The notes beneath the pieces were generated by a model that was not told the DNA's origin, searched no databases, and was given only the letters and a program-made list of their open reading frames with translations. A DNA stretch of 64,000 bases, taken from contig NZ_CP132203.1 in assembly GCF_030719035.1 (NCBI RefSeq), positions 3,286,001 to 3,350,000 of the forward strand, in the 5' to 3' direction. The position numbers were made by a program, and so were the translations under genes. Position 1 is the first letter of the stretch; every line of letters begins with the position of its first letter. The DNA comes from Hahella sp. HNIBRBA332 (lineage in GTDB: Bacteria > Pseudomonadota > Gammaproteobacteria > Pseudomonadales > Oleiphilaceae). This document shows, piece by piece, positions 43,790 through 52,076 of this stretch.

Positions 43790-44479
43790 GTGACACAGAA
43801 AAACAAACTGGACTTCAGCTTTATCATGGCGGCCAGCGTTCACGATATGAAGAACTCTTTGAGCATGTTGCTGCACTCTCTGGACGAAGTGAATCACGAA
43901 ATCGCGGAACTGGACCTTCCTATTGCACAACGCATGGCCACATTGCAGTACGAGGCTGCGCGGGTAAACAACGATCTGGTGCAGCTGCTAAGCCTTTACA
44001 AGCTGGACTCAGACATGCTGACTGCGGACATCGATGAACACTTCCTGCTGGACTTTCTGGAAGAGCAAGTAGCGCGCTACCACCCCCTTTTCGCCGCTCG
44101 CAATATGCGTTGCGAAGTAGACTGCGACGAGAGATTGACCGGCTACTTCGATAGCGATCTGGTGTCTGGCGTGGTGAACAATATTCTCGCCAACGCGATT
44201 CGATACAGCCGTAGCCAGATCAGGGTGTCAGCCAGAGCCGTGGAAGATGGTCTTTACATCACGATCGAAGATGACGGCCAGGGATTTCCCGCCAAAATGG
44301 TGGAAATCCCGGAGCAGTTGTCAACGGAAGTGGACTTTGAGTCGGGCAGCACCAATTTGGGGTTATATTTCGCCCACCGCATAGCGCAACTGCACATGCA
44401 GAAAGACAAAACAGGCAAGATTTCACTGCGCAACGGCGGCGCACTGAATGGCGGCGTCTTTGAAATGTATCTGCCTTAA
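43790..44479 (+). CDS. soluble sensor histidine kinase
   Basis: A 229-aa kinase without membrane helix or sensor domain; start GTG at 43790 with GAGG about 11 nt upstream. The H box is ASVHDMKNSLSML with His18. The ATPase part has the N box 'VSGVVNNILANAIRYSRSQ', G1 'EDDGQGFP' and G2 'TNLGLYFAHRIAQLH', somewhat reduced. As it has no sensing domain, its input must come from a partner, possibly the TPR response regulator encoded just upstream, or from protein contact at the membrane. The gene is convergent with the YecA-like gene. Confidence 0.85.
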   Translation: MTQKNKLDFSFIMAASVHDMKNSLSMLLHSLDEVNHEIAELDLPIAQRMATLQYEAARVNNDLVQLLSLYKLDSDMLTADIDEHFLLDFLEEQVARYHPLFAARNMRCEVDCDERLTGYFDSDLVSGVVNNILANAIRYSRSQIRVSARAVEDGLYITIEDDGQGFPAKMVEIPEQLSTEVDFESGSTNLGLYFAHRIAQLHMQKDKTGKISLRNGGALNGGVFEMYLP

Positions 44480-44492
44480 ATCTCTCCGCCCG

Positions 44493-44513
44493 CCGCCGGG
44501 CGCTTTCCGGCGG
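44493..44513. terminator. GC hairpin between convergent genes
   Basis: CCGCCGG, 7-nt loop, CCGGCGG, 13 bp after the kinase stop and 13 bp before the end of the convergent YecA-like gene. There is no T run, so it may be a weak or Rho-assisted terminator. Confidence 0.4.
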
Positions 44514-44525
44514 TCAGGCCTCAAT

Positions 44526-45293
44526 TCACAGGCAACACTTCTTGAACTTTTTACCGCTCCCGCAAGGGCAAGGATCATTACGACCGACTTTGGGCTCTTC
44601 CCGCACCAGCGGATCATGATGCTGGAAGTAAACGGATAAGCCCCGTCCCGCTTTGGCGTATCGCATCAGGTACCCGTTCAGATCCTCATGAGCGCCGCGC
44701 AACTCCTCGCGAAAGTCATCCTGCTGAGATGCGCTTTCACGCTCCAGAATCTCCAGGGCGGCGTCCACATCCTGAAAGACTTTCAGGATTGAAATGGTGT
44801 CATCCAGATCCCGTGACATTTTCTCATAGCCGCCGGGGTCGCGTTGCGCCAACATCTCCAGGGCGCGCACCCAGTTTGGAGCCAGCCACTCATCCGCCAG
44901 GATAACGCCCTCGCACCAGTTTTCGAAGCTGCGGCGCTCCTCGGTGTCCCAGCTGAACAGGCAGTCCGATGGCAACGTCGGCGCGCCGGTTTCAATTTGT
45001 CCACGAATTTCCTGATACAGCGCCTTCATGTCCTCGATCACCGTCGAGTCACTTCGGCACAGTTCCTCCTGATAGCATTCTCCCAATGCGACGGGTAGCC
45101 AGTCTTGCTCGTCTATTTCAACGGGGCAGCAGGCCAATCCGAACAAAAAACCGTGACATTGATTGTAATTAAGCAAGTCCTCACAGCGTTCGGCGTCACA
45201 CAGGAATGCGCGCAGGTCAATAAATCGCGGATCAGATTCATAGCCCGAAGCGACTTGTCCCCTCGGGTATACGGAAGGAAATTCAACTCCCAT
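44526..45293 (-). CDS. YecA/UPF0149-family protein with SEC-C zinc motif
   Basis: About 255 aa from the ATG at 45291-45293, which has AAGGA upstream; the frame can extend to 45326. The N-terminal UPF0149 part has 'NQCHGFLFGLACCPVEIDEQDWLPVALG' and 'SWDTEERRSFENWCEGVILADEWLAPNW'. The C-terminus is a SEC-C zinc motif, VGRNDPCPCGSGKKFKKCCL, as in SecA and YecA. YecA of E. coli binds ribosomes or SecA-like partners through metal; the exact role here is unknown. It appears to stand alone. Confidence 0.85.
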   Translation of the reverse strand: MGVEFPSVYPRGQVASGYESDPRFIDLRAFLCDAERCEDLLNYNQCHGFLFGLACCPVEIDEQDWLPVALGECYQEELCRSDSTVIEDMKALYQEIRGQIETGAPTLPSDCLFSWDTEERRSFENWCEGVILADEWLAPNWVRALEMLAQRDPGGYEKMSRDLDDTISILKVFQDVDAALEILERESASQQDDFREELRGAHEDLNGYLMRYAKAGRGLSVYFQHHDPLVREEPKVGRNDPCPCGSGKKFKKCCL

Positions 45294-45470
45294 ACCACTC
45301 GATCCTTTTAATAATCTGTTATTCATTCAAGTGTAAAACGAAACAGGCAATATTGTTAGTAGTTTAGTATGGCCCCGGCGCGTCCTCACGCAGGTCCCAG
45401 GGCGCGCCAGACCAGCCTCGCCAAAGTACGCCCCCTTCTACGCCCAAAGAAAACGCCGACTACTCCCCCA

Positions 45471-45490
45471 CTCATCCCCATCCCCCCCCC
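45471..45490 (-). promoter_or_regulatory. MalT-box-like sites and a nine-C tract upstream of the MalT-like gene
   Basis: On the minus strand GGGGATGAG (45471-45479) matches the E. coli MalT box GGGGAKGAGG closely, and GGGGGATG (45479-45486) overlaps it. They lie about 150 bp before the MalT-like start, so autoregulation is possible. The C run at 45482-45490 could vary in length. The rest of 45294-45639 shows no gene. Confidence 0.45.
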
Positions 45491-45639
45491 TTGAGCGGCT
45501 GTTTACCCGTATTTTTTACCCCCATAACATTCCAGGTAATAACGCCGCTGACATGCCTATTGCACATAACAAACAAAGCGGCCCATAACAAAAATAAACA
45601 GCCGTAACGGTCAGCGAGAGGCCGTCGGCGGAGCACCCT

Positions 45640-48363
45640 ATGACAACGAGCGACGCACCTGATGCAAGACCGCTGATTCCCAGCAAAATTTCACCACCGC
45701 AAATCAGCCCTCATGTTCTGAGCCGTCCGCGCCTGGAGGCCACCCTGCTTGAAGCCGCCAATAAGCCCTTATGCATCATGCGCGCGCCGGCAGGATTCGG
45801 AAAAACCACTTTAATGTCCCATTGGCGTCGCCGCCAGCCGGGACGGGTCGCCTGGTTCAGCCTGGATGAACTGGATAACGACACAACCCTTTTCGGGCGC
45901 TATCTGGTGGCGACACTGTCTCACCAGGCGCCGGAGCTTCAGGGACCACTGTCGCGCGCTGCAGAAGCGCTATCTGACTATGATCTGATCTGGCTCATCG
46001 GAAAACTGTGCAATGAATTAAGCGCCCTGGATCAACAGCTCACTCTTGTGCTGGATGACTACCATCGCGTGCATAGCGAGCACATCCATGAAGCGCTACG
46101 GTTTCTTATTCAGCATCAACCTCCCGCGCTACGCCTGTTTATCCTGACGCGAGCTGAGCCGCCGTTAGGCTTAGCGAATTGGCGCGTACGCGGCATGTTG
46201 CACGAAATCGGAGCTGATGAACTCGGCTTTACGCTGGAGGAAGCGCAGCAATTTCTGCATGAAAAAAATGACCTGCGAATCGACGACCCGCAAGCATTGC
46301 AGGAAACGTTGCAGCGCTTGAAAGGCTGGGCGGCGGGGCTACAGATCATTGCGCTGTCGGCGCCCCCAAAGGATTCATTTAATGATTACCTAAGACGCTT
46401 TAATGGCGCCCACGCGCATGTGCTGGATTTTCTCGCGGAGGAAGTGCTCAGCAAACAACCGCCAGAGCGTCAGGCGTTTTTGCTAAAAACCAGTGTGCTG
46501 GAGCGTTTCAATTCCGAACTGGCGCAAGCGTTGACTGAACAGAAAGAAAGTTTCGGCATGCTACAGGATCTGGAAAAAAGCGGCATGTTCATCGCCCCGC
46601 TGGATGAATATCGCACCTGGTACAGCTATCACCCATTTTTCGCCGAGTTTCTGCGCCATCAGCTACAGCTTCAGGCGTCCCCCCAGGCTATTTCCGACCT
46701 GCATCGAAGAGCATACGAATGGTGGCTGCAAAAAGCCCAGACGGCGGAAGCGCTGACTCATCTATTGCAGGTGGGCGATCCCGCGCTTATCGCCGAGACG
46801 TTGTCTGTCCACGGCTGGGCGCTGTTTGAACAGGGCCGGCTTAGCCTCATCGAGCAGTGTCTGGACGCCCTTCCCGAAGCCGCCATCGCTAACGACAACA
46901 GACTCGCCCTGCTGCGAGCCTGGGTATGTCTGACCCAGGCCGATCCCGGATCGCTGGAGGAAGCGCTCAATCAAGCGGAGCAACGTTTGCCGGACCGGCA
47001 AGAAGAGACGCAATGGCGACGAATCAGCGCCGAAATCAGCGCACTCAAGGCCCAGTTATACGCCACGGTCGAAGACATTGAAGCCGCGCACAATCACGCG
47101 CGGCAGGCCTTGGCGATCAGCTCCAGCGCCTCCAACGCAGCCGCCATCGCCCTGTCCGTTCTCGGTGAAACTCACGTGTGCCGCGGAGAACTGGACCAGG
47201 CGCGAGAAGCTTTTATTCAGGCGGAAGCTTCCGCACGCGCCGCCGATTCCATGCACGGACTGCTCTGGACGCTTGGACAACAGGCGGATGTTCTGCGTCA
47301 TCAGGGAGATCTGTTGGGATGCCATCAACAGCAGACCATCGTCTTGCAACTGGCGCGGGAACACCATCTCGCGCAAACGCCAGTCATGGAGTTTATTCAC
47401 CGGCAACGGGCTGACCTGCTCATCGAGTGGCTGCAATGTCATGAGGCCGCCCAGCATTGTGACGCCGGATTACGCATCGTGGAGCATCTTGAACCCCATT
47501 GCGCCATCCCTCTCAACGCATTGAAGGCCAGCATTGCGTTGCAACAGGGCGAAGCAGGCGCGGCGGAAAATTATCTACGCAAAAATACATTGTTAATGCG
47601 TGAACATCGGTGCCACTCGGACTGGCGAGCCCTGTCAGCATCCATTCAACTTCGCTACTGGCGACAGCAGCGCAATCTATCCGCCATTAACGAGTGGTTA
47701 AGCGCCGAGCCAGCTCCCAGTCCGGCTCCAAGTCATTTTCAGCAACGCCGGGCGCGCAACCTCGCCTTCGCGCTGCTCAGCCTGGACAGATCCCTCGAAG
47801 CGCTGCAAATACTGCAACCATTGACCGCTCAGGCGCGCCAATTTGGCCTGCGCCTCTGCGAGATGGAAAACCAGATTCTTGCAACTTGGGCCTGCCTGCG
47901 CCTGGGGAATGAGAACGACGCCAGCAACGCTCTGCTGCGCGCATTGCAACTGGCGGAGCCAATGCGCGCAATCGCCAGCTTGCTGCAAGCGCCGGAGTGG
48001 CTGCTGGAGTTCTATGGCGCTCTGCTGGACGACTCTCGCCTGTCCAGCGCCGAACGCCGACACTTGCAACGGGTTTTAGAGCTATCCAAGCGGCAACATA
48101 GGCCGCAGAAGAAAACGCGCAATATGCCTGAACAAGCCAGAGCGTTGGCGCTAACCCCAAAAGAGTGGGAAGTGCTGCGTCTGATTGGCGAAGGCAGCAG
48201 TAATGAGCGCATCGCCGAGCGTCTGTATGTGGCGCCAAGCACCGTTCGCAGCCACATCAAACACGTGTACCAGAAACTAGGGATTTCCAGCCGGGTGGAA
48301 GCCCGACGGGTTTCCCTCGACTTATCGCAGGGCCGGGTCGCCGGCCTTGGCGAACAGGGGTAG
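45640..48363 (+). CDS. MalT-like LuxR-family (LAL) transcriptional activator
   Basis: A 907-aa STAND-class activator. Walker A APAGFGKTT (about 49-57), Walker B LTLVLDDYH, the winged-helix region, a TPR-rich sensor region (about 430-800), and a LuxR-type helix-turn-helix at the end (LTPKEWEVLRLIGEGSSNERIAERLYVAPSTVRSHIKHVYQKLGISSR). Size and order match E. coli MalT (901 aa), which is activated by maltotriose and ATP. The next gene is a maltooligosaccharide-forming amylase in the same direction, making that gene the likely target; the product maltotetraose or maltotriose could serve as inducer. Confidence 0.9.
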   Translation: MTTSDAPDARPLIPSKISPPQISPHVLSRPRLEATLLEAANKPLCIMRAPAGFGKTTLMSHWRRRQPGRVAWFSLDELDNDTTLFGRYLVATLSHQAPELQGPLSRAAEALSDYDLIWLIGKLCNELSALDQQLTLVLDDYHRVHSEHIHEALRFLIQHQPPALRLFILTRAEPPLGLANWRVRGMLHEIGADELGFTLEEAQQFLHEKNDLRIDDPQALQETLQRLKGWAAGLQIIALSAPPKDSFNDYLRRFNGAHAHVLDFLAEEVLSKQPPERQAFLLKTSVLERFNSELAQALTEQKESFGMLQDLEKSGMFIAPLDEYRTWYSYHPFFAEFLRHQLQLQASPQAISDLHRRAYEWWLQKAQTAEALTHLLQVGDPALIAETLSVHGWALFEQGRLSLIEQCLDALPEAAIANDNRLALLRAWVCLTQADPGSLEEALNQAEQRLPDRQEETQWRRISAEISALKAQLYATVEDIEAAHNHARQALAISSSASNAAAIALSVLGETHVCRGELDQAREAFIQAEASARAADSMHGLLWTLGQQADVLRHQGDLLGCHQQQTIVLQLAREHHLAQTPVMEFIHRQRADLLIEWLQCHEAAQHCDAGLRIVEHLEPHCAIPLNALKASIALQQGEAGAAENYLRKNTLLMREHRCHSDWRALSASIQLRYWRQQRNLSAINEWLSAEPAPSPAPSHFQQRRARNLAFALLSLDRSLEALQILQPLTAQARQFGLRLCEMENQILATWACLRLGNENDASNALLRALQLAEPMRAIASLLQAPEWLLEFYGALLDDSRLSSAERRHLQRVLELSKRQHRPQKKTRNMPEQARALALTPKEWEVLRLIGEGSSNERIAERLYVAPSTVRSHIKHVYQKLGISSRVEARRVSLDLSQGRVAGLGEQG

Positions 48364-48384
48364 GCCGGCGGACCTAAACGCTGA

Positions 48385-48405
48385 AAATCCCCCCGTAAAT
48401 CCCCC
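48385..48405 (-). promoter_or_regulatory. tandem GGGGGATTT sites upstream of the amylase
   Basis: AAATCCCCCC (48385-48394) and AAATCCCCC (48397-48405) are direct repeats 12 bp apart; on the minus strand they read GGGGGATTT and share GGGGAT with the sites upstream of the MalT-like gene. A plus-strand GGATGA, the MalT core, lies at 48509-48514. Together they could be the activator's sites for the amylase promoter. Confidence 0.4.
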
Positions 48406-48560
48406 ATTTGCATGGAAGCGTCCCAAGCTCGCCTTGGTTATGATCAAAGGGTAACGTACATCCGAAGCGGCCATGATGGCCGCCGCCAATTTCACGAGCT
48501 TGGCGCACGGATGAACCAATATGGACTTCAGAAAAAATACAATACCGGAGCTCATTCATT

Positions 48561-49904
48561 ATGTTGAAAGTTCATCGTCCAACCCGAATTTCTCTCGTCA
48601 TCCGACACGCCGCCGCCTGCGCGGCGGCCGCTGTGCTATGCGTTTCCACAACGACCGCGAACGCCGACAGTTTCGGCAAAAGCGACGCCGGCGTCCGCTT
48701 TCACGGCGGCGACGAAATCATCCTGCAAGGTTTCCACTGGAACGTCGTACGTACTGCGGAAAACAACTGGTACAACATCCTGCAAAGTAAAGCCCAGCAA
48801 ATCAGCGACGACGGCTTCACCGCCATCTGGATGCCGGTTCCCTGGAGAGATAACTCGTCCTGGCAAGCATCCAGCGATACACGCTTCGGCGGCGAAGGCT
48901 ACTTTTGGGCGGACATGGATAAAAACAGCCGCTACGGCGGCGACGGCCAATTGAAGCAGGCTGCCTCCGCCCTGAAGAACAAAGGGGTCAAGGTCATTTA
49001 CGACATCGTGCCCAACCACCATGATCGCGGACACAGCAATGACTCTCTCAATTTCCCCTCCGGGCAAGGTTATTATCGTTCCGACTGCAGTTCCTGCGAC
49101 GATGGCGACCCATTCATGGACGGCGGCTCAGATTTCAGCACCGCCCACCCGGATGTATACGATCTGTTCAAGAATGAACTGGTCAACCTGAGAACCAATT
49201 ACAGCGCCGGCGGATTCCGATTCGATTTTGTCCGAGGCTACGCGCCGGAGCGCATTAACGCCTGGATGAGCGCTTCTCTGGACAGTGGGTATTGCGTTGG
49301 CGAGTTATGGAAAGGCCCCAGCGAGTTTCCATCTTGGGACTGGCGACACAGCGCCAGTTGGCAGGAAATACTGAAAGATTTCACCGACAATTCTGACTGT
49401 TCCGTCTTCGATTTCGCACTGAAAGAGCGCATGCAGAACGGCTCCATTTCTGACTGGCGCTATGGTCTCAACGGTAACCCCAGCGCCCAATGGCGGGAAG
49501 TCGCGGTTACGTTCGTCGACAATCACGACACCGGCTATTCGCCCGGCCCTCTCGGCGGTCAGCATCACTGGGCGTTGCCGGATTGGAAACGTAAGCTGGC
49601 GTACGCTTATATTCTCTCCAGCCCCGGCACGCCAGTCGTGTACTGGCCGCATATGTACGACTGGGGAATGCGTGACTTCATCCGCAACCTGATCCAGCTA
49701 CGCAAATCTGCTGGCGTGAAAGCTTACTCTGGCGTGCAATTCCATAACGGATTCAGCGGATTGGTGGGAACAACAAGCGGCAGTAATGGCAAGTTGCTGT
49801 TCGCCATTGACTCTAACTTCAGCGCGCCAAATCAAGTCGCGGGCGGCTCATGGAGCCTGGCGGTCAACGAGGATAATGGCCGCATCCGCATCTGGCGTCA
49901 GTAA
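48561..49904 (+). CDS. secreted maltotetraose-forming alpha-amylase (GH13)
   Basis: A 447-aa exoenzyme with signal peptide to about residue 35 (ending TTANA-DSFGKS). It follows the Pseudomonas stutzeri G4-amylase almost segment for segment: 'VRFHGGDEIILQGFHWNVVR', 'DGFTAIWMPVPWRD', 'AGGFRFDFVRGYAPERINAW' (nucleophile Asp222), 'CVGELWKGPSEFPSWDWR' (acid Glu248), 'VAVTFVDNHDTGYSPG' (Asp323), and 'PGTPVVYWPHMYDWG'. Such enzymes release maltotetraose from the non-reducing ends of starch (EC 3.2.1.60). The C-terminal starch-binding domain of the Pseudomonas precursor is missing; the protein ends at VRIWRQ-type sequence. It is probably controlled by the MalT-like gene upstream. Confidence 0.93.
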   Translation: MLKVHRPTRISLVIRHAAACAAAAVLCVSTTTANADSFGKSDAGVRFHGGDEIILQGFHWNVVRTAENNWYNILQSKAQQISDDGFTAIWMPVPWRDNSSWQASSDTRFGGEGYFWADMDKNSRYGGDGQLKQAASALKNKGVKVIYDIVPNHHDRGHSNDSLNFPSGQGYYRSDCSSCDDGDPFMDGGSDFSTAHPDVYDLFKNELVNLRTNYSAGGFRFDFVRGYAPERINAWMSASLDSGYCVGELWKGPSEFPSWDWRHSASWQEILKDFTDNSDCSVFDFALKERMQNGSISDWRYGLNGNPSAQWREVAVTFVDNHDTGYSPGPLGGQHHWALPDWKRKLAYAYILSSPGTPVVYWPHMYDWGMRDFIRNLIQLRKSAGVKAYSGVQFHNGFSGLVGTTSGSNGKLLFAIDSNFSAPNQVAGGSWSLAVNEDNGRIRIWRQ

Positions 49905-49916
49905 CGCCGGCCATCC

Positions 49917-49937
49917 CCCGGGCGGCTGACGCCCGGG
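49917..49937 (+). terminator. GC hairpin after the amylase gene
   Basis: CCCGGGCG, loop GCTGA, CGCCCGGG, 12 bp after the stop. The T run is poor (ATTCTC), so termination may be partial. Confidence 0.5.
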
Positions 49938-50081
49938 ATTCTCCCGCTCTATAGAGACAATTTCAACGCACACCAATAACAAAAATCAATCAAAACGTTA
50001 TTAACTATCAATTTTCCTCCTCACACCGCCACGTATAATCTAGGTCGCAATGTTTTACACGCGCCTACGGAGGTATCAGTC

Positions 50082-50339
50082 ATGTATACGGTAATTTTCG
50101 GTCGGTCAGGGTGCCCTTATTGCGTTAGAGCCAAGCAAATTGCAGAACAATTAAAAGATCAGCGACAAGATTTCGATTTCCGCTACATTGACATTCATGA
50201 GGAAGGCATTAGCAAGGCTGATCTGGAGAAAACCGTCGGCAAGCCAGTCCAGACCGTGCCGCAAATATTTATCGATAAAGAACACATCGGTGGCTGCAAT
50301 GAGTTCGAAAGCTACGTGCGTCAAAACCTGGCGCACTGA
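50082..50339 (+). CDS. grxA: glutaredoxin 1 (GrxA)
   Basis: An 85-aa dithiol glutaredoxin. MYTVIFGRSGCPYCVRAKQIAEQL holds the CPYC active site (Cys11, Cys14), TVPQIFIDKEHIGGCNEFESYV holds the cis-Pro and the glutathione-binding GG, as in E. coli GrxA (also 85 aa). It reduces ribonucleotide reductase and OxyR disulfides with glutathione. SD GGAGG at a normal distance. A single-gene unit with its own terminator at 50397-50420; no OxyR box was recognised by eye. Confidence 0.95.
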   Translation: MYTVIFGRSGCPYCVRAKQIAEQLKDQRQDFDFRYIDIHEEGISKADLEKTVGKPVQTVPQIFIDKEHIGGCNEFESYVRQNLAH

Positions 50340-50396
50340 CCAAACCGCAGCAGCGTCAGCATGAACTGCTGAATCCGATAGACAGCACAAATTAAA

Positions 50397-50420
50397 AGAG
50401 GCCGCTCAAGGCCTCTTTTT
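50397..50420 (+). terminator. intrinsic terminator of grxA
   Basis: AGAGGCC, loop GCTCAA, GGCCTCT, then T4. The A run on the left makes it usable in both directions, and the convergent OmpA-family gene ends 35 bp away. Confidence 0.85.
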
Positions 50421-50454
50421 ATCTTTTATAAATCACGCAGCGCTTACAAGCTTG

Positions 50455-51933
50455 CTACTGAAGTCGCCGAATCAGCTCAACGCGACGATTGCGTTTCTTT
50501 CCAGCGTCGGAAAGGTTATCCGTTTCCGGCGCCACCGGGCCTACTCCGTAGGGAATCAAACGCGCTTGCGCAATACCGTAGTCTTTTATCAGACGCTCAA
50601 CAACCGCCTTCGCACGCGCCGAGGACAACTCAATATTGTGCTGGAACGCCCCTGTGTCATCCGTGTGACCTGTCACATAGAGCAACAGATCTGGACGTTT
50701 CTTCAGCAAGCCGGCAATAGCATCCAAAGTAGGTTTGGATTCGTCTTTGACGACAGCTTTGTCCGTATCAAATAACACCCCGTATAAAAGCGCTTTTCCG
50801 GTCTCGTCGATATCACGACTCAGACTGTCCACATCCACCGTTATCAGATCATCCTCCAGCGCTTCCGATTCCAGAATGATCTGCTGCACTGCCGCTTCAT
50901 CTTCATAACCGCCGATAAACAAGGCGACATACACCTTGCCTTTGACTGCGTCTTTTGAAGCCACCATAAAGTAGGGATTACGGTAATTGTTGTAGACAGA
51001 TTCTGTGAGCGATATCAGACCACCAAGGTGCGCTGTCTTATATTCATCGCCACATTGCTGCAGCTCACAGGAATAGATAGTGGTAAAGCCGCCCTTCGCC
51101 AGCGCCGCTTTATAGTTTTCGTACAACTTTAACGTGGAGACATTTTCCAGTTCATAAAAGTGCCTGGACAAGTCCCCTACTAAGTCCAATGTTTCAAACT
51201 GATAGGGTTTGTCATCGCCCAGCGCGGAAACTGGAATGCTAATGCGCTCATAATCCACCACTTTGCGTTGACGCAAATCCGCACCGGGATAGCGTGGCAA
51301 CAGCGGATGATCTTCCTTCGTCGCGTCCGGGTCATTCGCTTTCATCACTGTTGCAGGCGGCTGCGCCCCAAGATATTCGACATTCATTGCGACAAGGTCG
51401 TTCTGCAACGGCTCTTCTTCAACGATAACCTGCTGCACGGCGACCTCGTCTTCATAGCCGCCAATGAACAGCGCCACCGTGACTTTACCTTTTTCCGCCC
51501 CCTTCTCGTAAACCATGTAGTAAGGTTTGCGGTAGTAGTTATAGACGCTGTCATTCGACGACACCAAAGCGCCCAGCTCCGAGACTTGATATTCCGAGCC
51601 GCAGTGCTCCAACTCACACAGGTAAACGGATTTGAAACCGCCTTTTTCCAGCGCGGTCCGATAGTTCTTATAAACCTTTAGCGTGGAGACGTTTTCGAGG
51701 TTATAGAAGTGTTGGGTCAAGTCGCCCGTCAGGCTTAACTTTTCATATTCGTAAGGCTTATCTTCGCCGCTGAGTTTGCTGGCGGGAATCGTGAACGGCG
51801 CATAATCGATCTGCAGATAGGTTCTTACTGTGGCGTCAGGATAACGACTTAACAACGGATGATCCGGATTGTCGGCATAAACACTGGCGGCGCTCAACAC
51901 ACCAATCAAAGCAGCGGTAAACCTTCTAAGCAT
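50455..51933 (-). CDS. OmpA-family outer-membrane protein with duplicated DUF4892-like domain
   Basis: A 492-aa exported protein with a signal peptide ending SVYA-DNPDHPLL. Two repeats follow (about 21-195 and 208-370) which are near copies: 'DHPLLSRYPDA' and 'DHPLLPRYPGA', 'LTGDLTQHFYNLENVSTLKVYKNYRTALEKGGF' and 'LVGDLSRHFYELENVSTLKLYENYKAALAKGGF', 'VALFIGGYEDE.AVQQ'. They look like the DUF4892 domain of Pseudomonas envelope proteins. The C-terminal OmpA domain (about 380-490) has the peptidoglycan-binding 'VTGHTDDTGAFQHNIELSSARAKAV...' and 'NRRVELI'. Each repeat has a Cys pair in 'CELEHCG' or 'CELQQCG' that may form a disulfide. Role unknown. Confidence 0.85.
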   Translation of the reverse strand: MLRRFTAALIGVLSAASVYADNPDHPLLSRYPDATVRTYLQIDYAPFTIPASKLSGEDKPYEYEKLSLTGDLTQHFYNLENVSTLKVYKNYRTALEKGGFKSVYLCELEHCGSEYQVSELGALVSSNDSVYNYYRKPYYMVYEKGAEKGKVTVALFIGGYEDEVAVQQVIVEEEPLQNDLVAMNVEYLGAQPPATVMKANDPDATKEDHPLLPRYPGADLRQRKVVDYERISIPVSALGDDKPYQFETLDLVGDLSRHFYELENVSTLKLYENYKAALAKGGFTTIYSCELQQCGDEYKTAHLGGLISLTESVYNNYRNPYFMVASKDAVKGKVYVALFIGGYEDEAAVQQIILESEALEDDLITVDVDSLSRDIDETGKALLYGVLFDTDKAVVKDESKPTLDAIAGLLKKRPDLLLYVTGHTDDTGAFQHNIELSSARAKAVVERLIKDYGIAQARLIPYGVGPVAPETDNLSDAGKKRNRRVELIRRLQ

Positions 51934-52076
51934 GGAACTCCCCTAATTTTGGACGTAATTACAGGAAATATAAGCGCTTTCCGTGGTTAATTTCCGTCAC
52001 GATAATGGGGAGAAACGCGTCCGCCCACTTAGGATGACGCGTTAGAAAAGACCGGGAAAAGAGTTTCAAAGTGCGG

